The notes: a model not told the origin generated them from the sequence alone. 64,000 nt of DNA from Pseudomonas sp. Choline-02u-1 (GCF_002836515.1 NZ_PJBC01000065.1:558001-622000), one strand, 5' to 3'; positions 16,557 through 25,969 are shown, counted from the stretch's first letter. Made by a program: numbers and translations.

Positions 16557-17558
16557 TTACGCCCGAAGTCGCAGACGTTGCAGCCAGGACGAAGTGGCGC
16601 CCAAGGCGTCACGCAATTGTTGGGCAGTGATGGTGCGTTCTGCCGGGTTGAAGCTCAGCGCGGTTCGCAGCGCGTGCCAGCCGTGCTGGGGTAGATTCGC
16701 TGGGGCGCGCAGTTCGCGCTCCAGGTGCTCGTCGCGGGCCTGGGTCGAGGGCAAGCGGCGGAACGGGTGTTTGCCGCCCGCCAGTTCATAGATCACGCAG
16801 GCCACGCCGTACACGTCCGCGCTGGCCGACAACGGTTGGCCCTCAAGCAGTTCGGGGGCGGCGTAGCCCGGGGTCCAGGCATTGAAGCGCTCGCGGCTCA
16901 GGTGCGGCAGGCCGGGCAAGGTGCCCTCCTCTGCCTGTCCCAGACCGAAGTCGAACAGGCGCAGGCCGTCTTCGCTGAGCATGACGTTGCTCGGTTTCAG
17001 ATCACCGTGCAGCACGCCGCGACGGTGGGCGTAGGCCAGCGTGTCGAGCAGCGGCAGCACGATGTCGCGCAGTTCTTTCCACGGCAAGCCGAGGGGCCGC
17101 TCGCAGAGCAATTTGTCCAGGGTCAGGCCACGCATGTATTCCATGGTGATGAAGGCCCGCTGGCAGTCGGTGTCGACTTCAAAGGTGTGCGCACGCACGA
17201 CGTTGTCGTGGCGCAGGCGTCGGGTCAGGGCGAACTCGCTGTAGAGCAAGGCACTGGCATCCGGCGATTCGGCAAATTCTTCGCTGAGGATTTTCAGCGC
17301 AATGTAAGGGTCGGGATCGCCGAACTGCTCATGCAGCAGATCCCGCGCCCGGTAAACGGCGCCCATGCCACCGGCCCCGAGCAGACGCTCGAGGTGGTAG
17401 CGACCGGCGAGTACATCTGGCAGCGCACCGATGCTGGCCTTGGTCGGCGCCAGCAGCGGTTCGGCCTTGTTGCCCTTGGCGAAGGCGAAATAGGTCAGGT
17501 TGTTGGCCTGCTCTTCGCTGATCAACAGCTCATCGATGGCCGATTCGAGTTCACTCAT
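16557..17558 (-). CDS. stk1: T6SS Ser/Thr protein kinase (Stk1/PpkA-like), 333 aa
   Basis: Hanks-type kinase: Gly loop LLGAGGMGAVYRARDLL (59-75), ATP-anchoring Lys89 in IALKIL, catalytic loop HGDLKPSNV, Mg loop DFGLGQ and APE-like motif GYAAPELLEGQ. It ends at residue 333 without the transmembrane segment and extracellular domain of PpkA, so it is cytosolic, like Stk1 of the P. aeruginosa HSI-II cluster. Start and stop overlap the phosphatase gene in an ATGA, indicating coupled synthesis. With the phosphatase and the FHA protein it forms the expected phospho-switch controlling T6SS assembly; the substrate is probably the FHA protein (inference). Confidence 0.9.
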   Translation of the reverse strand: MSELESAIDELLISEEQANNLTYFAFAKGNKAEPLLAPTKASIGALPDVLAGRYHLERLLGAGGMGAVYRARDLLHEQFGDPDPYIALKILSEEFAESPDASALLYSEFALTRRLRHDNVVRAHTFEVDTDCQRAFITMEYMRGLTLDKLLCERPLGLPWKELRDIVLPLLDTLAYAHRRGVLHGDLKPSNVMLSEDGLRLFDFGLGQAEEGTLPGLPHLSRERFNAWTPGYAAPELLEGQPLSASADVYGVACVIYELAGGKHPFRRLPSTQARDEHLERELRAPANLPQHGWHALRTALSFNPAERTITAQQLRDALGATSSWLQRLRLRA

Positions 17559-18283
17559 TGGCGGATCACCACGGCAGTCAGGTTGTCCCGCGCAGCGCCA
17601 CGCAGGGCGCCGTCGAACAAGCGTTCCAGCGCGACATGTGGCGCGCTGAGGCTGAGGGCGTTGCCGAGGGCATCGCTGCTCAGGCCCTGATACAAACCAT
17701 CGCTGCAGAGCAAAAACACATCGCCCGGATAGACCTCGAGTTCAAGCACATCCAGGGTCAGTGTCTCGGCGGCGCCGACGGCTCGGGTGAGTGCCTGAGC
17801 CGCCGGGTGCGCTGCCGCCTGTTCGACGCTCATTTGCTGCTCGTCGATCAGTTGCTGTTGCAGCGAATGGTCCTTGGACAGCTGATACAAACGCTGCCCG
17901 CGCCACATGTAGCAACGGCTGTCGCCGGCCCAGATGCAGGCCGCGCGATTGCCTTCCACCAGCAGCGCGACGACGGTGCTGCCCATGATGCTGTCGTGAC
18001 GTCCGGCGGTGACGGTCAACTCCTGCCCCAAACGCCGGTTCAGCCAGTGCAGGCACTGGCGGATGGCTTTGAGGCGTTCGTCGAAGTCTTCGTGTTGCGG
18101 CAGTTCAGCCAGGCTGGCGACGATCAACTGGCTGGCGATGTCGCCACCCTGATGACCGCCCATGCCGTCCGCGACCACCCACAGCCCCTGCTGTGGCGAG
18201 TCGAGGAAGGCATCTTCGTTGCGCGCCCGCACCTTGCCCGGGTCGGTCCGCGCCGCGCTGCGCCAGGCACTGGCCACCAGCAT
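17555..18283 (-). CDS. stp1: T6SS PP2C-type protein phosphatase (Stp1/PppA-like), 242 aa
   Basis: PP2C signature: RARNEDAFLD, VVADGMGGHQGGDIAS (with Asp39), IWAGDSRCYMW and FLLCSDGLYQGL hold the metal-binding aspartates. No membrane segment. It removes phosphates placed by the adjacent kinase and thereby reverses T6SS activation (known for PppA; inferred here). The start overlaps the tssM stop (TGATG) and the stop overlaps the kinase start. Confidence 0.9.
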   Translation of the reverse strand: MLVASAWRSAARTDPGKVRARNEDAFLDSPQQGLWVVADGMGGHQGGDIASQLIVASLAELPQHEDFDERLKAIRQCLHWLNRRLGQELTVTAGRHDSIMGSTVVALLVEGNRAACIWAGDSRCYMWRGQRLYQLSKDHSLQQQLIDEQQMSVEQAAAHPAAQALTRAVGAAETLTLDVLELEVYPGDVFLLCSDGLYQGLSSDALGNALSLSAPHVALERLFDGALRGAARDNLTAVVIRQ

Positions 18284-21200
18284 CAGAGCTGCACCGGCAT
18301 ACGGAAGGTGCGCAGCACGCCCATGTCGAACGGGTTCGGCGTGCGCTGGCTGGTCAGCAGGTAGTTGGCGCGCAGGCCGCCCACGTCCGCTTTCAGCACC
18401 AGCACGTCACGACCGTTCAGGTACTCGGTCTGCATCAGATCGAACAGACGGAACAGCGACCATGGGCCGGAGTTCTTCTCGATGCCGATCGGGCGCCCGG
18501 CCATCTTGTCCATGACCAGACTGGTGCGACCGTCTTCAGCATCGGTCGGCCACTTGAAGGTCATTGGCAGGATCGGGCCGTGACGGTATTCCATGGTCTT
18601 GTCGCCGAACTTGAATTCGGAACGGCTGACCGCCGGATCAAGGGTGTATGGCTCGAGCTTGAACTGCACGGTCGGCTCGGCCGGGTTGATCGAGAAGAAG
18701 CTTTGGCGAATCGTCTGCGCCGCCGCCATCTGATCGAGGTAGACCTTCGATACCGGCAGGCTGTGACCATCGACGCTGCGCATGCGGTAGTTGCCCGGAT
18801 CGCCGCTGACGAATGGACGCATGTAGCTGTCGAAGAAGCGGTCGACGGTGCCTTGAGCACGGAAGAACTCGCGGAAGTCGCTGATCGCCACATCGCTGGT
18901 GCTGCTGGCGCTGAACGGATAACGCTTGCTGATGGTTTTGCCGTACACGCTGTACAGCTCGTTCTGATAACGGCCGTTCAGGTATTGATAGGCATCGTTG
19001 AGCACCAGGCGCCACGAGTCCTCGGCCAGTACGTTGAACCACACGCTCAGCGGACGCGGCAGACGACCGGAGGCATTGCGCAGGTTGGTCAGCGCATCAC
19101 GCTGGCCGCTCATGCGCGTCTTGGCCATTTCGAACGCGGCTTGCTCCGGCGTGCTGGAACGGGCCAGACCGGCCAGTTGCAGTTGCAGGTCGTTGAGCGC
19201 GCTGAACGCTGGCGTCAGGTCAGCGCCCGGGCCGTTGTTGTCATCGAGCAGACGATGCAGCGGTTCGAAGCGGCGCTGCAGGGATTTCTTCGCGGTGTCC
19301 GGCAGGTTCTTCGCCACGTTCAGCGCCGAAGCCTTGTCGGCGGCAGCGGCGGCGAGTTTGCCGACCTTGCCCAGTTTGCCCTTCTGCCCGGCCAGCGCAT
19401 CGGCAGCTTCGCCGGCTTCATCGACCGGATCAGCAGCGGCTTCGAAGCGCGTGTTTTCGCGCACTTCGGTGAGCAATGCGAGGACCGGCGAGTTGGCCGA
19501 AGTCAGGCCCGCCAGTTGCTCGGCGCCTTCGCCGGCGTCGCTGATCGGTGGCAATGCGACCTGGCCAACGGCTTCGCTCCAGTAGTTGGCGTAGTCGCGA
19601 AAGTACAGCTGCTCAAGCTCGACCATCAGGCGACGCAAATCCATGTCACTGATGCCCGCGCCTTCGCCCAGCACCCAGTTGTCACGCAGGATATCGGTGA
19701 CCAGCGCTGCACCCTGTACCGAGAAATACTGCTGATAACCCTGCTGGGTGTAGAAACCCGGGATCACGTATTCAGTGCCGATGAACAACGAGCCTTGCGG
19801 GCCGAGATGTTGGCTGAAGCGATAGTCCGGCAGGTTGCGCGCCTGCTCGCGGAGCATGCGGTAAACCACGTTGGCCAACGATTCGCTGCGCAGAACCTGA
19901 CGCGCCTGCGTCACCAACTGATCGTTCAGCGGGTAGATGAACGGCTGCTTGAGCAAACGCTCCAGGTGCGTATTCAGACCGTTCTGCACCGCAGTGTTGC
20001 CGGTGTAGCGCTGCGACCAGTCAGTGGCGACCCAGTCCTTGAGCCACGCCGCGTCGCGACGATCCTTCATGTTCAGCATCAGGTAGGCGCGCAGGCTGTT
20101 GAGCAGGCGATCGCGGTCCTTCATGTTGGCGCGGATCTGCCCTTCGAGCATGGTCGCCACCCGTGGCAGCAACTGCGCTTCAAGCTCACGCTCGTAAGCG
20201 GTTTTGACCACCGGGTTGATCTCTTCGCCCTGATACAGGCCGCCACGTTCGTGGTACGACACGTCGCTTTTGCTCGGGAACACCTGAGTCGCGGCGTAGC
20301 TGGTGTCGAGGACTTTCAGCACGCCCATGGCGTCATCGCGCGGCGTCACCGCCGAGCGTTGCTGAGTCCAGTTCTGCGCCAGCGTGCGCAGGTTTTCCAG
20401 ACGCTCGTAGTTGGCCGAGAAACCGCCGGCCCAGAGCATGCCGAACAGTGCCAGCGCCGCCAGTGCGCCAACGTACAGCGCACGTTGGCCCCAATGAATG
20501 CGGCTGCGCTCGCGCTTGTCCAGGCCAGCCAGATCGGCCTCGGGGAAAATCACCTGGCTGAGCAAGTGGTGGATGAACCGCGAACGGCCGCTGCGCAGGG
20601 TCGGCAGCACACCGGCGTTAAGGCCCAGGCTGGCGCCGATGCCGGCGGTGGTCGAATCCATTTCCTGGGTCAGGTGCGGCGCGCTGGTCAGGTAGAAACC
20701 GCGCAGTTGCGTGGCGCGCTGATAGCGGTTGCCGGTGAACGCCATGTCGACGAACAGGCACAGACGCTCGCCGATCTGTCCCAACTGATGCGGGAAGTCG
20801 AGGATGCGCCCACGGCGCTGAGTATCGCGCTCGGAGTGCATGCGCATGATCACTTGGCTGTTCAAGCGGCGCAGCAGCTCTTCGAACTCGCTGCGCAGAA
20901 CCGCGACATCGGTGCCGACCTGATCCTTGCGGAAACTGGTGCCGAGCACCTGATCGCTTTCTTCGCGGGTCAGTTGATCGAAGAACTCGTCGAAGCCGAG
21001 CAGCTTGTCAGCCTTGCTCAGAACCAGATACACCGGCACGTCGACGTGCAGTTTCTGATGCACGTCCTGCAGTCGGCTGCGCACCTGGCGCGCCAGTGTC
21101 TCGATGTCCTGCTCGCTGCCGCCGGTGAGGGTTTCCACCGGGATGGTCACCAGCACGCCGTTCAACGGGCGGCCGCGACGACGCTTGCGCAGCAGTTCCA

Positions 21201-21825
21201 GCAGGGTGGTCCAGGCGTTGCCGTCGACTTCCGCGTCCGGTTGAGTGGTGTAGCGCCCGGCGGTGTCGATCAGCACACCGTGGTCGGCGAAGTACCAGTC
21301 GCAGTGACGGGTGCCGAGGGTGTCGCGGGTCAGCTTGCGGTCGATCTTGTTGATCGGAAATTCCAGACCGGAAAAGTCCAGCAGGCTGGTCTTGCCCGAG
21401 GACTGCGGACCGATCAGCAGGTACCACGGCAAGTCACTGCGCCAGCGCTCGCTGCGACCGCGATACAGGCTCGACGTTTTCAGGGTTTTCAGCGCGTCCT
21501 TGAAGCGCGCCTTCAACTCCTTCTGTTCTTCGTCGATCAACTCTTCGCGACGAATGCGGTCCTGGCCGTCCTCGCTTTCTTCCTCGGCTTTCTTGCGAAT
21601 ACCCGCGCGCCAGCTGACGAAGACCATGGTCAGGCCCCAGATCAGGAACAGCACGCTGATGGTCAGCAGGCGCGAGGTCGCGCTTTCCCAGAACTTGTAA
21701 TCATCGACCGCCAACAACGGGCCGACGAACCACACCAGCAGCGCCACGAACAGCACCAGCAGCAGAGTCCAGACCCAGGTCTGGCGCAGGAAGGCGCCGA
21801 CTTTCTTGAAAAACTTTTTCATCAC
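18283..21825 (-). CDS. tssM: T6SS inner-membrane protein TssM (IcmF), 1180 aa
   Basis: Full-length IcmF/TssM. Two N-terminal transmembrane helices (TWVWTLLLVLFVALLVWFVG and LLTISVLFLIWGLTMVFVSW), a cytoplasmic NTPase domain with Walker A GPQSSGKTSLL and DTAGRY, a third helix (ALYVGALAALALFGMLWAGG), then a large periplasmic part ending in the beta-rich domain that binds TssJ (KADVGGLRANYLLTSQRTPN). It joins TssL and TssJ to make the envelope-spanning membrane complex. It lies 11 bp after tssL. A 1229-codon open frame on the other strand is a composition shadow. Confidence 0.97.
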   Translation of the reverse strand: MMKKFFKKVGAFLRQTWVWTLLLVLFVALLVWFVGPLLAVDDYKFWESATSRLLTISVLFLIWGLTMVFVSWRAGIRKKAEEESEDGQDRIRREELIDEEQKELKARFKDALKTLKTSSLYRGRSERWRSDLPWYLLIGPQSSGKTSLLDFSGLEFPINKIDRKLTRDTLGTRHCDWYFADHGVLIDTAGRYTTQPDAEVDGNAWTTLLELLRKRRRGRPLNGVLVTIPVETLTGGSEQDIETLARQVRSRLQDVHQKLHVDVPVYLVLSKADKLLGFDEFFDQLTREESDQVLGTSFRKDQVGTDVAVLRSEFEELLRRLNSQVIMRMHSERDTQRRGRILDFPHQLGQIGERLCLFVDMAFTGNRYQRATQLRGFYLTSAPHLTQEMDSTTAGIGASLGLNAGVLPTLRSGRSRFIHHLLSQVIFPEADLAGLDKRERSRIHWGQRALYVGALAALALFGMLWAGGFSANYERLENLRTLAQNWTQQRSAVTPRDDAMGVLKVLDTSYAATQVFPSKSDVSYHERGGLYQGEEINPVVKTAYERELEAQLLPRVATMLEGQIRANMKDRDRLLNSLRAYLMLNMKDRRDAAWLKDWVATDWSQRYTGNTAVQNGLNTHLERLLKQPFIYPLNDQLVTQARQVLRSESLANVVYRMLREQARNLPDYRFSQHLGPQGSLFIGTEYVIPGFYTQQGYQQYFSVQGAALVTDILRDNWVLGEGAGISDMDLRRLMVELEQLYFRDYANYWSEAVGQVALPPISDAGEGAEQLAGLTSANSPVLALLTEVRENTRFEAAADPVDEAGEAADALAGQKGKLGKVGKLAAAAADKASALNVAKNLPDTAKKSLQRRFEPLHRLLDDNNGPGADLTPAFSALNDLQLQLAGLARSSTPEQAAFEMAKTRMSGQRDALTNLRNASGRLPRPLSVWFNVLAEDSWRLVLNDAYQYLNGRYQNELYSVYGKTISKRYPFSASSTSDVAISDFREFFRAQGTVDRFFDSYMRPFVSGDPGNYRMRSVDGHSLPVSKVYLDQMAAAQTIRQSFFSINPAEPTVQFKLEPYTLDPAVSRSEFKFGDKTMEYRHGPILPMTFKWPTDAEDGRTSLVMDKMAGRPIGIEKNSGPWSLFRLFDLMQTEYLNGRDVLVLKADVGGLRANYLLTSQRTPNPFDMGVLRTFRMPVQL

Positions 21826-21836
21826 ACGTCCCTGTT

Positions 21837-22712
21837 TTACGGCTGCGCCTGCGGTTGTACCGCGGCTGGATCAAGCGGCTGATAAGGTTGCAGAACGGTG
21901 TCGCGCTGCTCGCCCAAAACCCAGGCGAAGCCCGAATACATCACGACCAGGCAGACCAGCGTAAAGAGCACCACCATCCACGCCGGCACGATGCGCACCA
22001 GATTGCGGCGCTGATCGTTGAGGCCTTCCCAGTGCGGCGACAGCTCGCGCGGCACGTCGCCACGCAACTGACGGATCTGCCGGTACAAGGCGTCGCGGAT
22101 GCCTTCGAGTTCGAGCATGCCGCGCGCCTGAACGCGGTACTTGCCCTCGAAACCGAGCGACAGGCACAGGTACATCAGCTCGAGCATCGGCAGGTGCTTG
22201 ACCGGGTTTTTCGACAGCCGATCGAGCAGCTGGAAAAACTTCTCGCCGCCGAAGGTTTCGTTGTGGAAGCTGCTCAGCAGGCTCATCTGCGACCACTCGC
22301 TTTCGTTGCCCCACGGCGTGGTCACGACGGCTTCGTCGACCACGGTGCAGAGCACGTAACGCGCGGCCATTACCTGGCTGCTTTCGGCGCCGTTGTGCAG
22401 GGCGCGCACTTCGAACAACTTCAGCCCGGCGGTCAGGCGCTCATTGAGCGCGTACAGGTCTTCGCGGGTTTCGCTGTGCTTGAGGCGCACCACTTCCGAG
22501 AGCAGGTCGGACGAGGCCGCGACCAGCGAGTTGAGGCTGATGTTGAACGCTTCGGCCGGGCGCAGGCGCGCGGCGTAGATCATGCGTTCTTCCAGTTGCT
22601 CGAAGCGCGGCGGCGCGGCGAAGTCGGTCAATGGACTCGACGCCGGCCCGTGGCCCTGGCGATCGAGCAGGACGGTTTTATCGTCCTGGCTGTAATCCGT
22701 TTCCTTGATCAT
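21837..22712 (-). CDS. tssL: T6SS membrane protein TssL (DotU/IcmH), 291 aa
   Basis: DotU-family: a cytoplasmic helical domain (VLCTVVDEAVVTTPWGNESE, EKFFQLLDRLSKNPVKHLPM, ELMYLCLSLGFEGKYRV) followed by one C-terminal membrane anchor (WMVVLFTLVCLVVMYSGFAW). No OmpA-like peptidoglycan-binding extension, so this is the short form. It binds TssM and, through its cytoplasmic domain, the TssK baseplate adaptor. It is placed 5 bp after tssK and 11 bp before tssM. Confidence 0.96.
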   Translation of the reverse strand: MIKETDYSQDDKTVLLDRQGHGPASSPLTDFAAPPRFEQLEERMIYAARLRPAEAFNISLNSLVAASSDLLSEVVRLKHSETREDLYALNERLTAGLKLFEVRALHNGAESSQVMAARYVLCTVVDEAVVTTPWGNESEWSQMSLLSSFHNETFGGEKFFQLLDRLSKNPVKHLPMLELMYLCLSLGFEGKYRVQARGMLELEGIRDALYRQIRQLRGDVPRELSPHWEGLNDQRRNLVRIVPAWMVVLFTLVCLVVMYSGFAWVLGEQRDTVLQPYQPLDPAAVQPQAQP

Positions 22713-22717
22713 GTCGG

Positions 22718-24049
22718 TCAGTTCCTGATGGCCCAGAATTTCAGTTCAAGCTCGGCGAATTCGCCGGACACGTGGAACGCGAAACCGCCGGAGCGCTCGA
22801 GTTGTGCGAGGTCTTCGGAACTGAGTTCGAGGATGAAATAGGTTTTGTTCGAGTGGAACGCGATCTGCCGTGGGGCCACCGGCAACGGTTTGACCTTGAT
22901 CCCCGGCAAGTGCAGGTTGACCAGTTGGCGGATGCGCTCCACCGGGCCGACCTTGAGGTGCTGCGGCAAGCGCTGACGCAGTTCTTCGGAGTCGCAGTTG
23001 GCACTGGCTGCCAGCACGAACGAGGCCGAGCCGAGCAGTTTGTGGTCGTGCAACGGCGAAACGATGATGCCGTACTGACGCGCCTGCAGGATCAGCTCGA
23101 TGGCGTGCTGTTCGAGCACCATCGACAGCACCTGACGGATCGCTTCCATCAGTTTGCGGAAGCTTGCGCCCTGATCGGCATGGGAATAGCGGCTGTCCAG
23201 ACGCGGGCGTTTGCTCTCGCCGGAGAAGGTCGCCAGATCGCCGAGCATGGTCAGCAGCGTGCGATACAACTCTTCCGGATGCACCTGCTCAAGACCCAGA
23301 TAATGGCGCAGCAGCAGTTCGGTGCGGTTGATCAGTTGCAGCATCATGAAGTCGCCGACTTCAGCGCCGCCGACCTTGCCGTTGGAGCGAATCCGCTCGG
23401 CGATGGTGTCGCCACGGTGGCTGAGCATGCTGATGACTTCTTTCAGGCACGACAGCAGGTAGCTGGAGGCGTGGGCCTGAATGTAGGTCGGGACGAAATC
23501 CGGGTCGAGGCTGATCACGCCGTCGGGCGTGGTATCGAGCACGTCGCAGATCTTCAGCTTGACGTAGGCCTGGTCGCTCTGCTGCTCGCCGAGCAACAGC
23601 TTGAAGTCCGGACGACCGCAGCTGACCTGGCTGGCGGAATCGTCGCCGGCGTTGGAATCGGCAACTTCGGCGTCGTACGCGGTGTAGCGCGCGAGCACGT
23701 CGGATTGCTCCGGGCGGCGGGCCTCGATGTGGTTGCCGGTGACCAGTGGCAGCGCCAGATAGATCGGCGTGTTGCCGGTGTTCGGCGGCACGTCCAGCGC
23801 CAGCGGTTCGGTGTTGCCACCGAGCTCGAACAGGCTGCCGTCCGGCAGAATCCCCGAGGCTTCACTGATCACCAGTTTGCCCATGTTGAGGAATTGCAGG
23901 TCGATCTCCAAATTGAGAAAACCCCAGGTGTAGCCACCGAGCAACTGCGTGCGGGTTTTCATCTGGTGATCGTAGTAACGATCGTTGTGCTGGAAGTGCT
24001 GCGGGCGCAGCAGCATGCCTTCCTGCCAAATGACTTTATGGGTGTTCAT
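22718..24049 (-). CDS. tssK: T6SS baseplate protein TssK, 443 aa
   Basis: Begins with the hallmark VIWQEGMLLRPQHFQHNDRY and contains IYLALPLVTG and FVLAASANCDSEELRQRLPQ, with the receptor-like C-terminal domain last. Length is normal for the family. TssK connects the TssE-F-G baseplate to the TssL-M membrane complex. It is two bases downstream of tssJ and 5 bp upstream of tssL, inside one operon. Confidence 0.97.
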   Translation of the reverse strand: MNTHKVIWQEGMLLRPQHFQHNDRYYDHQMKTRTQLLGGYTWGFLNLEIDLQFLNMGKLVISEASGILPDGSLFELGGNTEPLALDVPPNTGNTPIYLALPLVTGNHIEARRPEQSDVLARYTAYDAEVADSNAGDDSASQVSCGRPDFKLLLGEQQSDQAYVKLKICDVLDTTPDGVISLDPDFVPTYIQAHASSYLLSCLKEVISMLSHRGDTIAERIRSNGKVGGAEVGDFMMLQLINRTELLLRHYLGLEQVHPEELYRTLLTMLGDLATFSGESKRPRLDSRYSHADQGASFRKLMEAIRQVLSMVLEQHAIELILQARQYGIIVSPLHDHKLLGSASFVLAASANCDSEELRQRLPQHLKVGPVERIRQLVNLHLPGIKVKPLPVAPRQIAFHSNKTYFILELSSEDLAQLERSGGFAFHVSGEFAELELKFWAIRN

Positions 24050-24051
24050 GA

Positions 24052-24549
24052 TCAGTCATCCGCCTTGGCGAGCACTTGATGGGTGTTACGGATGCCGGTC
24101 TGGTCCAGCGTCAGGTCGACGTCGGTGACTTCCAGCGCAGTGATCTGAACCGTGTGGCGCCACTGGGTGTCCGGCAAGTCGCGGTAAGCGGCAAGAACGC
24201 CAACATAAAGGCTGCCCTCTTCCACCTTGAGCTTCATCTCCACGGTTTCACCCGGGCGCAGTTCGAGTTCTTCGCTGGCCACCAGATCCGGGTTGAGGGA
24301 TTCCTTGGCGCGCTCGTAGAGGCTGAAGAAATCAGCGTTCTCGAAAGTCACCGGATGCTTGAGTTCGAACAGGCGCACGACGATTGGCGACGGCCGACCG
24401 TTGAGGTCCGGATTGAGCTGATCGCTGCCGGTCAGTTTCAGGTTGATCTTGGTCACTTTCGAGTACGGCGACAGCGACGAGCAACCGGCAAGCAGCACCA
24501 GCACGGTGAGCGCAGTCAGCGTCTTGAAAAAAGCGGTCGAGCGGCGAGA
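24052..24549 (-). CDS. tssJ: T6SS outer-membrane lipoprotein TssJ, 165 aa
   Basis: Signal sequence FFKTLTALTVLVLLAGC with lipobox LAGC, followed by the transthyretin-like TssJ fold (INLKLTGSDQLNPDLNGRPS, VVRLFELKHPVTFENADFFS). Three ATGs are in frame; the one at 24549 is preferred because AAGG lies 8 bp upstream. Those at 24561 and 24558 overlap the stop of the FHA gene. TssJ is anchored in the outer membrane and captures the periplasmic end of TssM. Confidence 0.93.
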   Translation of the reverse strand, partial: SRRSTAFFKTLTALTVLVLLAGCSSLSPYSKVTKINLKLTGSDQLNPDLNGRPSPIVVRLFELKHPVTFENADFFSLYERAKESLNPDLVASEELELRPGETVEMKLKVEEGSLYVGVLAAYRDLPDTQWRHTVQITALEVTDVDLTLDQTGIRNTHQVLAKADD

Positions 24550-24557
24550 CATGCGCA

Positions 24558-25754
24558 TCATCCTTGGTGGTCGGTGTGGAGGGTTGAGATCAGGCGGATC
24601 TGTTCTTCGTAGGCCTGAGCGAAGTCGCGGGCCAGCAGGCGCTCGCTCCAGTCATCGTCCTGACGCAGGGCCTGGTGATAGCGGCCGAACGCTCTCCAGC
24701 GCCCGCCCGATGTCGCGATCAACGGCTTGTTGTCGCGCTCGAAACGCAAGGTCAGTTGCTCTGGCGAGAAATGCTCCAGCGTGCCCCGCACGGCGGCGCG
24801 ACTGGCGGTCAGCAGTGCCACTTGATGCGCCTGCAAATCACGGAACGCGCGGGATATCGCCTGCTCGGCCGGCAGGTGCCCGGGCTTGCTCGGCTGCAAC
24901 AGAATCTGCAGTGCTTCGCTCGGATCGACGGCGAATTTCAGCGGGTTCTTGTTGGTGCCTTGCACGGTGGTCTGGGCCAGACGCAATTCGTTTTTCAGCT
25001 CCGAGCGAGTACGCAGACTCTGCTGCAAACCGCCGACGCTCTGGCGCAGCAGGCGCGCAGCGTTCAGCGCCAGCGCTTCACGTTCGTCGTGTCTGAGGCC
25101 TTTCACGTCGATGCCCAGCGCCGCGCCGAAGTGCTCCCAGAAACCTTCGCTCTGACGCTCAACGGCTTTCGGTGCAGGCGCCGGCTCAGGTTCGGCCGGG
25201 GCGGCGATCAGCTCCGGGACCATCAGGCTTTCCATGTCGATGCGCGCGTAGTCGGCACGCTGACGGGAGTCTTCCGGCTTGGCGGTAGGCGACAGCAGCT
25301 CGTCGATTTCCGAGTACACGCGCTCTTGCTGCTCGAGGGCATTGAGCGGGTCGAGGTCGAGGAACGCGTCGTCCGGAATGATGCTGCCGGCCGCGCGCGG
25401 ACGGCCGACTTCGCCGTCGAACGTGGCCGGATCGCGGACCAGCCGCGCACGAATCTCGAAGTCGCCGAGAATGTAGGTGCTGCCGTGCTCGATGCGCACC
25501 GGTTCGCCCTTGTGCAGGCGTGCGCCGCTGCTGCCGTCCTGGACACCATTGCTGCTGGTATCGGTGAGGAAAAACGAGCCCTCGCGGTAGCTGACAATCG
25601 CGTGGTGATTGGACAGGTGACGCTTGCGGTCAGGGATGATCCAGTCGCAGTCCTCGCCGCGCCCGATCACGCCACCGGCCTGCTTGAAGGTTCGCTGGCA
25701 CAACTCGGTGGGCACGAACTGCTTGGTGTTCAGCATTTCGAAAACCAATTCCAT
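24558..25754 (-). CDS. tagH: T6SS FHA-domain protein (TagH/Fha), 398 aa
   Basis: The N-terminal ~110 residues are an FHA domain: GGVIGRGEDCDWIIPD, RHLSNHHAIVSYR, LTDTSSNGVQDGSSG. The phosphothreonine-binding Arg, Ser and His are in place. The C-terminal half is the TagH/ImpI region (KGLRHDEREALALNAARLLR, NPLKFAVDPSEALQILL, FSPEQLTLRFE). FHA proteins are the docking target of the T6SS kinase/phosphatase pair, whose genes lie downstream in the same operon. The stop overlaps the first ATG of tssJ. Confidence 0.93.
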   Translation of the reverse strand: MELVFEMLNTKQFVPTELCQRTFKQAGGVIGRGEDCDWIIPDRKRHLSNHHAIVSYREGSFFLTDTSSNGVQDGSSGARLHKGEPVRIEHGSTYILGDFEIRARLVRDPATFDGEVGRPRAAGSIIPDDAFLDLDPLNALEQQERVYSEIDELLSPTAKPEDSRQRADYARIDMESLMVPELIAAPAEPEPAPAPKAVERQSEGFWEHFGAALGIDVKGLRHDEREALALNAARLLRQSVGGLQQSLRTRSELKNELRLAQTTVQGTNKNPLKFAVDPSEALQILLQPSKPGHLPAEQAISRAFRDLQAHQVALLTASRAAVRGTLEHFSPEQLTLRFERDNKPLIATSGGRWRAFGRYHQALRQDDDWSERLLARDFAQAYEEQIRLISTLHTDHQG

Positions 25755-25772
25755 GTTTGATGCTCCTTGCGG

Positions 25773-25913
25773 TCACTTGCCGCGATTGACCGCTTGCGGA
25801 TCACCCAACGGGCGATAGTCGTTGTCGTTGAATTTGTAATTGCCGCTACAGCCGCCAAGGCCGCATAGAACGACGAGGGTCAGCAGGACAGCGTGCCAGT
25901 GACGAACAGACAT
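25773..25913 (-). CDS. Tiny T6SS-associated lipoprotein, 46 aa
   Basis: Not obvious because of its size. An ATG preceded by a GGAG site opens 46 codons that begin with a basic N-terminus, a hydrophobic core (AVLLTLVVLCGLGGC) and a lipobox LGGC at Cys22. The mature peptide is only 25 residues (CSGNYKFNDNDYRPLGDP...). It sits between the sigma-54 activator and the FHA gene. HSI-II-type clusters of Pseudomonas carry more than one lipoprotein gene here, and this is probably the small one; its job is unknown. The spacing (18 bp) fits the operon. Confidence 0.8.
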   Translation of the reverse strand: MSVRHWHAVLLTLVVLCGLGGCSGNYKFNDNDYRPLGDPQAVNRGK

Positions 25914-25944
25914 CAGAGGGTCTCCAGGTGTAGACAAAGCACAA

Positions 25945-25969
25945 AGCGCCGGCCCTTGCGGGCGGCGCT
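25945..25969 (-). terminator. Hairpin between the sigma-54 activator and the small lipoprotein gene
   Basis: AGCGCCGGCCC and GGGCGGCGCT pair with one bulged G around a TTGC loop. On the minus strand the hairpin is followed by TTTGTGCTTTG, a weak U-rich tract. It could reduce read-through from the upstream half (tssA to activator) into the downstream half (FHA to vgrG), but may be only a chance GC-rich hairpin. Confidence 0.35.

Noticed and set aside
18193..21882. 1229-codon open frame antisense to tssM
   Set aside because: It mirrors tssM over its full length, has low-complexity His/Gln/Arg-rich composition and no family resemblance; typical of GC-rich codon bias.
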